Source: Incurvaria masculella
Lineage: Eukaryota; Arthropoda; Insecta; Lepidoptera; Incurvariidae
DNA: 64,000 nucleotides
NCBI GenBank assembly: GCA_946894095.1
Contig: OX335649.1
Location: 16,882,001 to 16,946,000 of the forward strand
Direction of reading: 5' to 3'
Under the pieces are notes generated by a model. The model worked only from the letters and a program-made list of their open reading frames with translations, made no database searches and was not told where the DNA came from. The translations under genes were made by a program, and so were the position numbers. Shown here piece after piece: positions 46,601 through 55,600 of the stretch (positions are counted from its first letter, which is position 1; every line of letters begins with the position of its first letter).

Positions 46601-49600
46601 GACCTCCTAGTCTATAATTGGTAGCGTTAAGGATGTTCCGACTCATACAATGTTTTTTTTACACAGAACGCTAAAAGTATTGCACTTTAAGGCACGAATT
46701 CGTCAAAAATACTTAATATAGCCATAGTAGTTGCAGCGAAAACATATTCACAATTTCAGGTTTAATGGTTTCGTTGTAATTGCCGATTAGAAGTTTTACA
46801 CCGTTAGATGGCGCTGTTAAATAAAAATCGTATTTAAATAAATTGTAACAAAACCAATAACCCTGAAATTGTGAAATTGTTTTCGCGGCAAGAAATATGA
46901 CTATATTAAACTTTTATTATTAATTCGTGGCTTAAAGTGCAATACTTTTTGCGTTATGTGTGCAAACAACTTTATATGGGTCGGAACAGCCTTAAGACCG
47001 GTGAGTCGTTGATGAGTAGTTCGCGGTTTACGCCAGTTCATAAAGCAATCTAAAAGAGATCGCCCTGCTATGGCAATTTCTTTCTTTGGGAATGCTAACA
47101 ACATAACAGTAGGTGTGATATGAGTCATTCAAGTCCAGTAGCATAAAATTAAATCTCCCAGGAACAAGAGGTTCTCGCGCATAGAAAAAAAAATACAGTG
47201 AGATATTATTTCACATTTATCCCGTTTTATTTTCATCTTATTTTGTAGCAGGAAATCTATTAACAGGCAGATGCTTACTTATTTCACCGTAATCCTCCTG
47301 CATGCCTAGCTTAGGCACGGAACTCTGCCGGAAGTTCCTTTGTCTGTGTTTGCGCATGTTGAGCGTGGACGATCCGGAAACGGAGTTCTCTGAAAATGGG
47401 AACGTTTCATTTGTGTCTTCTGTCACCCTTTGGGTCATTCCAGTAGAGTACGATTTATTATTAAAGCGTTTTCGGATAGACAGTGTTATGAATCGCTTAC
47501 TTGTTTAAGTCCTCGAGGTCGCGCCGCGAGTCCTGAAGAAATCCACAGTGTGGTTGGACGGAACGTCGACTTAAACAAGTAAGCGATTCATAACACTGTC
47601 TTTCCGAAAACATTTTAATATTAATGTGTAACAACAGTGAAAGTCTAAATAAACATAAACGTACGATATGTTGCAGAACTGATATTAAGGGCCTGGTACT
47701 AGCCAAATCGCAAAGTTAGACGAGGCACCCCAAGTTAACTAACTAAGTCTGACGATTATAAGTGTCATTCTTACAATATATGATTCCTTGTCTAGGAATC
47801 AACCTATTTTCGTTAATGTATGTTTCCTTTTTCTATACAAAATACATTGCGGAAACGGTGTCCATTTCCGAAATTTTTTGACTAAATGTAGAAATCTTAA
47901 AGCAAATGGAATTTTTTGTTTATGCATATATGCTGTTTTTGCTTATATCAAGAAATCGAATTACTTTCAGATTTCTAACGAGAAAAATCAACTTTTTATT
48001 TTTATTATTATTTAAATAAATGATGGAATCAAAAAATATTAACAATCCATTATCAGTCTGGACTTCTATTTGGATTTGCTGAAGCGTTTCACTACATATT
48101 ATTACATTTGTTAAAAAGTGCATTTGTATGGCACGAGTAGTTGGCTAGTCCTAGCGCCTTAAGTTTCAAGTTACACTTATATACCAGGGGTTGACTCCCA
48201 CAAAATTAAGGAGTGGAATCGTCAATTTTAATCAATAACAGGTGTATTCAGAGTGGGCAGACTAACTTTAATCAGCCGGACTAAACCGGTTTTTTGTATG
48301 GTTCGAACGGTGGTAATACTAGTGCTCGTATTAAGTTTTGACAGGTGCTCTCTGAATACGATTGTAAGTGAACGGATGTACTGTACTAACCTGGTCCTGT
48401 CCCGGAACAGGACCAGGTGAGCTTCATGTCCTGGCTTATATTCTGTGTCTATTAAGATATACGCCGGGCGTGGTGAGTTTACAAATGACGCCAATCCGGG
48501 GCTTTTTTGAAGCAAAACATTTTTGATGGCGGGTCTCCATTTTGAAGCGATACCTACGAAAAATTTATATCCTTAAACCGATGGTATACGTTCAACATAG
48601 TTGGGCACGAAATGGAACATTATAGTTAGGTGCGAATGCAGGGGGTGGGTACACGCATATATTTGGATTTGGTTACAGCAGAGGAGAGGTAGAAGCAGTG
48701 GTGGTACGGATTTCTCATAGCGCTGCTCGTGCAAGTTGTTTTTATTTGAAATCAGCATCCTTACCGTTCTCAACAATATTTTTTTGGTATTTATCTTTAA
48801 TGTTTTATTAATATATTTATGTGCACATCATGAGAAACAAGTTTAAGTTCTATCGTGCGTGACCTCCACGGGTGTTTTTTATTTGTGATATGAAAATAAT
48901 ATTAGGAAAACCACTTGTTTTTAGAAGATATTACCTTAAGGCTGTTCCGACCCATATCAAGTTGTTTGCACACATAACGCAAAAAGTATTGCACTTTAAG
49001 CCACGAATTAATAATAAAAGTTTAATATAGTCATATTACTTACAGCGAAAACAATTTCACAATTTCAGGATTATTGGTTTTGTTACAATTTATTTAAATA
49101 CGATTTTTATTTAACAGCGCCACCTAACGGTGTAAAACTTCTAATCGGCAATGACAACGAAACCATTAAACCTGAAATTGTGAATATGTTTTCGCTGCAA
49201 CTAACTACTATGGCTATATTTAATATTTTTGACGAATTCGTGCCATAAAGTGCAATACTTTTTGCGTTCCGTGTAAAAAAAACATTGTATGGGTCGGAAC
49301 ATCCTTAAGTTGTAAACATTTCCATAACACGTTGGTCAGGTGCGGCTTCTAAAAACTAGGTGTTGAATGTTTTATCAATTTTGCTTGTTCTAACCTCCAG
49401 AAACCATATCAAATTATCCCTTCAATTTCGCCTGTGAATTTCAGCACCCAGCGAACAGACGCAAACGTATGGAGCAATGATTCTGAAATGTTCGCCAAAA
49501 ATAACAGTAGCTTCACAAACTCGAACCCACGTTTCGTGGGGCGTGAACAATAAGGAGCTTACTGAAAGTAGCTGAACGTGTTTGAAGGTTGTTTGGAAAC

Positions 49601-52600
49601 GGCTGGTGCTGTCGAGCGACACCTCGTTACACGTAGGTATGTTTGCACTTTGTCTCGGCGATTGGGTCCGCGGGGATTTCACACTTTAAATGTGTACTGA
49701 ATGAAGAAAAGGTCTGTTATAACGTCGCAATGGTAGCCTGATTAGAAATAGTGTGTAGGTATTTTATATTAACAAAATGTATTATTTCTACCCCTTCCTT
49801 TATTTATATATCTTATTAGTTCTGTAGGCAGAAATCATATTAATAACAACGATAGTTGTTTTTGTGTTTGTTGTAGTGACAGCACTATAACCATAAAAAA
49901 ATAGATTTTTCACAATACTTGTTCATACAATTTAAACTATGTGTCCCATCGAATTAAGCTGAATTAAATTAAAATGGATTGTAAGTCATGAAACAAAAAG
50001 GGCGTATGTGCTTTTGTTGATAAATCCTCGTCCAATTGCAGTTACAAGAAAAAAGCAAACTGATTGCTGATCTCGAACTGCAGATTCACTCCCTAGTCCA
50101 TTATTATTTTTTAAACTTCAAATTCTATTCTATTTCAATTCTTTCAATTCTACCCCATATTTATGTAATCATAATTTTCATATTTTGCAACAAAATATAA
50201 CAATTCACCCGGAAACAATTTTATTCTTTTGCAACTAATGAGATTGAAAAGGTGCCTACCCTTTCTAGGCCGATGCTTGCAACTGTCATACGACCAGTGA
50301 TATGTGAAAATACGCTAGTAATCTAATAAGTCTATGGATACGAGGCATATTATGACCGAGGGTCACAATATATGTATGTATACTTGATATATTTCTAACA
50401 ACGACATATATAAACCAAGATATACTTAACCTTTTCTACGACCCAATAATCAATCTCATATTATTTTATATATATAATAATATATATAATTACAAACAGG
50501 AAGGAAGGACAAACGTAAAATTCGCTCATGTAGGTAATTAGAGCCCAAAGCGATGAACGCGCGCAATTTGGCGAAAACTGGATTCGTCCGATGGTGCCGC
50601 GGCCGCGTGCAGCCAGCTGTCGTCCTTGTTGGAGTTATCCAGGTAGTATCATCTTCTCGAGTGAGTCGTACTAGCAACTCACCTCTATAGCGCGGGTTGT
50701 GCATGAGGACGTGTCGCGGTGCCACGTGTAGCCGGCTGTAGCCCTTGTCGGAGTTGTCCAGGTAGCACATCACCTCCTCGGCCGAGTAGTTTCCGTTTTC
50801 TATTACCAGTTCGTCGAAAGCGAGCAGCTGATCGCCTGGATGCAACGCGCCGCACCTGTGAGGCATGATTATGCGGTTATCGATCAGTTGTGGAATTCAC
50901 TCCCTCAGAAAGGGTGTCCATAGTTCGGAGTTTGTATGTAAATCGTTCCAAGATTACAATACTCTGAAGCATTGGACCGGAGGGCGGTGGTGTTGGTAAG
51001 TTTTGAAGGGATCGTAGCCTAGTGGCGCGGGGGCTGGCCTAGAATACCAGGGGTCTGGGTTCAAATCTGCGCTCGTTCATGCACCACTTTCTTTCTCTTT
51101 CTGCGTTGGAGAAGTGCATTTCGTCACGAATGCGAGCTGCTCCACGGTTCGGAATCCATGTTAAACTGTAGGTTCCCTTCCCCTACTGGGTGGTAGGGTA
51201 GCCCGTCCGAATTAGTACCATCGCATTAGATGAAACTTACTATAATCAGGGTGTATTGACCGTTACTAAGACCGGTTTTTACCAAGTGCAGATTTATTTT
51301 AATTGACACTTAAAGGGCCTTTTTTACTAAAGTGCTAATAATCTCGTACTGGTATCAAGGATTAAGATAATCAGTACTTGGTGGAAGAGACCCTAAGGGC
51401 CTTTTTCACCTACTGCTGATTAGTTTAGGACCTCAATCAACACCTGTCAAGATAATCAGGCCAGGCTTAAAACCAGCGTCATTGATTTATGCACCTAGCA
51501 TTGTCAATGACATATGCTGCGCCTGGATCCGATTTACCATAATATAGTATTATTTAGTTAATTATCTTGTAAATTGTTACTTATTAAATTTTAGTTATTA
51601 TATATTTTAGTTATTTTAAGTTTTTGTTCTTTTATATTGTGCTTTTTTTTCTTTATTGCTATGTGTTATTTTTGAGGTTTACATATAGTTCTGTTTTTCT
51701 AGTAGTTATGGTAAATAAACATAATTTCATTTCATTTCATTTCATTTCATAGTAATAAAGGCCATTTAAGCGTCAATTAAAATAAATTAGAATTTGGTGA
51801 AAACCAGGCTAAATGTAATAAATGAAGGTTGTTTGATCGAAATGTTGCGGCAAATCGCACTTTATGAGAATCTCTCTCTCTTCCTCAAACATGGTTGAAG
51901 GAGGCGATCCCATCCATCCGATCCATTCAACGAATTTGGATGGAAAATGGTTTTCACATTTGGTAAACTAGACAAATTAACAAACCTGTCGCTTATGCTT
52001 GCTGGAAGAATACTATCAATGAAGACACCATTGCAGCTGCCGACCCTCTGGTACGTTTCCGAGCCGGAGCTGTAGCAATCTTCCGAGTATCTCTGGTTCG
52101 TGAGGAACAACCCCAAGTCCTCGTTGCACGGCCTCTCGATCTCTATGAGCAGAGGTCCCGTCGCCAGCTTCACCGATTCCATTATGGACACGTCATACTC
52201 TATCGTCAGGCTCGTGACCTGTGGGCAGTTCTGAAGGATTTGATGCACTTCAGTGAGCGTCTTGTTTGTCAACGATATCTGAAACAAGAGTACAGTTATT
52301 AGAATACATAGGAAAAAAAATCAGGCATAAAAATAAGAATTATACCACTGTACTGTATTTTTTTTGTATTTATCTATGTTTTTGGAGTGAAACTTCTTTA
52401 TGCTCGGTAGGGCTAATTGGACTGGATCAGACGAAAAAGCGAAACCCCCCAATGGGGTGCACGGCGCAAAGCTTTACCACCAGATGGCGCTACATAAAAC
52501 TATGCCAAGCTATCACGTAAATGTTATGTTTACTCACGAATCACAGGAAATCACATTGTCCGTATTTTACATCCATTTCAAGGTAGCTATTTATATTAAC

Positions 52601-55600
52601 TCAGTTTAATTGGTCAAAAACCGATAACCTTAAAATTAAACAGTGGCATAGTTTTATGTAGCGCTATCTGGTGGTAAAGTTCATCCAATTTCAAAATGCT
52701 CAATCGTACTTTCTTGATAATTTCGTATTTCTACGCGCACGCGCAATGCATCTGTCAACAAATGCTAGAACCAAAGAAGTTTCATTTATAACGCACGAGA
52801 GTCTCACGCATTTTTTACAAATGGGGTGCTGTGACTTTCCTTCTTCATGCACAAAGTACATATAATACATTATTTATCGTAAACATTTCCCAAAGCTTTT
52901 ATGGCTTGTAAAATGCCATGAATGGTATGAGCGTATCACATTATAGCTACATCTACTTACCTAAGAAGCAAAGTGGAGTACAGACGTGGGTGGAACTGAG
53001 AGTATTACGTATTTATCGCCATTCAAATTCCCGGAATATCGCAGGGCGAGGACAAGCCTACCCTAAATCACGAACTCCTTTCGCCTCAGATTATCCTCCC
53101 AAGAGGATTATTCTATTAGCTAACGTTACGTTGTTTGTTCTTGTGCTGTTGTGTAGTTTACACAAACGTGCTCAGCACTTTTAGCCCGGAGGCTTAGCGA
53201 AAGATTAAACATCAAAATCTCGGAAATCTCCTCTTATTTGATTGAAACCGAATCCCAAGTATTTTCTTCTCAGAAAGTCGGAACGGCGATTTGTCTCATA
53301 GACTAAAGGTACGGTCTTGTTTCATGCGAGAAAAAAACACACAGAAAATAAACATGGAGTGAAAAGGAAGTATTTATTTTTAAAATTAATAACCAAAGTA
53401 AGCGGACATAGTTATTTGTTCCATCTTGTGACCGATCGCTCTATTTGTCCCGTCATTAATTACATGTGCCATATCGAACGGCCGGTCTTTGACATGACAT
53501 GAGACAAGCTGGGTGCTAGATTGGACATAAGCGAGGAGTAGCGCTCATGCCTAATAAAGCGGCTGGAGGAGGAGGGGCTGCGAGTCGACGGCGCGGCTAC
53601 CGGCCGGCTGTGGACTCTCGGGTAGGACGCGCGACTTACATGGTCCACCTTGAGCAGCCGATCGCCTGGCTTGATACGTGACGTGTTGTACGCCGCGCCG
53701 CAGGGGCCGCACGTGCGTGACGAGGAGGTGCTGCGAGTCGACGGCGCGGCTGTCGGCCGGCTGTGGACTCTCGGGCAGGACGCGCGACTTACATGGTCCA
53801 CCTTGAGCAGCCGATCGCCTGGCTTGATACGTGACGTGTTGTACGCCGCGCCGCCGGGCCGCACGTGCGTGACGAGGAGGTGCTGCGAGTCGATGGCGCG
53901 GCTGTCGGCCGGCTGTGGACTCTCGGGCAGGACGCGCGACTTACATGGTCCACCTTGAGCAGCCGATCGCCTGGCTTGATACGTGACGTGTTGTACGCCG
54001 CGCCGCCGGGCCGCACGTGCGTGACGAGGAGGTGCTGCGAGTCGATGGCGCGGCTGTCGGCCGGCTGTGGACTCTCGGGCAGGACGCGCGACTTACATGG
54101 TCCACCTTGAGCAGCCGATCGCCTGGCTTGATACGTGACGTGTTGTACGCCGCGCCGCCGGGCCGCACGTGCGTGACGAGGAGGTGCTGCGAGTCGATGG
54201 CGCGGCTGTCGGCCGGCTGTGGACTCTCGGGCAGGACGCGCGACTTACATGGTCCACCTTGAGCAGCCGATCGCCTGGCTTGATGCGTGACGTATTGTAC
54301 GCCGCGCCGCCGGGCCGCACGTGCGTGACGAGGAGGTGCTGCGAGTCGACGGCGCGGCTGTCGGCCGGCTGTGGACTCTCGGGAAGAACGCGCGACTTAC
54401 ATGGTCCACCTTGAGCAGCCGATCGCCTGGCTTGATGCGTGACGTATTGTACGCCGCGCCGCTGGCCGCACGTGCGTTACGAGGAGGGGCTGCGAGTCGA
54501 CGGCGCGGCTGTCGGCCGGCTGTGGACTCTTCGTAGGACGCGCGACTTACATGGTCCACCTTGAGCAGCCGATCGCCCGGCTTGATGCGTGACGTATTGT
54601 AAGCCGCGCCGCCGGGCCGCACGTGCGTGACGAGGAGGTGCTGCGAGTCGACGGCGCGGCTGTCGGCCGGCTGTGGACTCTCGGGAAGAACGCGCGACTT
54701 ACATGGTCCACCTTGAGCAGCCGATCGCCTGGCTTGATGCGTGACGTATTGTACGCCGCGCCGCTGGCCGCACGTGCGTTACGAGGAGGGGCTGCGAGTC
54801 GACGGCGCGGCTGTCGGCCGGCTGTGGACTCTCGGGCAGGACGCGCGACTTACATGGTCCACCTTGAGCAGCCGATCGCCCGGCTTGATGCGTGACGTAT
54901 TGTAAGCCGCGCCGCCGGGCCGCACGTGCGTTACGAGGAGGGGCTGCGAGTCAACGGCGCGGCTGTCGGCCGGCTGTGGACTCTCAGGCAGACCGCCGCG
55001 GATGGTGACGCCGAGGGAACCGTTGACCTTCTCGACAGGAACTTCGGCCAGCTTCGTGGTGATGTAGAGGGAGTTTTGGGAGACTGCGGAAAATATTAGT
55101 TGCTTTAAAAAGTCCCTGAATTAAAATCTCAACATGTGAGTGAGTAAGAAATAACCTCGGCACTGTAAGGGGAGTCAAAACAGATTTTGTCTGACACATA
55201 TTTCTGAAGCAGGACTCGAACCTGCGACCTTAGTGTTTCATGCCCAATATGTTTAATGTCATGACCATACAAAATATATGCAACACGTTAAGTATAGACT
55301 GTTCTAAAAGGTCTGTTCAGAAGCTTCTTATGGCCTACCAACGATGTCAACATATGTCTTATTCACGTGTGCCCCAGCCGGTTGCGGTTTACCTTGGGTA
55401 CACAATAATTTAAAAAAAATACTGCAAAACAGAAATTTAACATAATGTAACCTTACCTAACCTAACGTAACCTTACTTTAATAACTAAATAAATATAAAT
55501 GTGATAAATACGCAATATTGGAGTACACCCAGAAACACAATACATTAAGCAAAAAGTTAGGTTAGGTTTCGTTTCACGTGATACTATCGCAAAATGCTGC

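Noticed and set aside
53650..54895. Repeated 70-100-codon open frames on the plus strand
   Set aside because: They are antisense shadows of the GC-rich PDZ2-exon array, repeat with the array, and lack splice or domain support.
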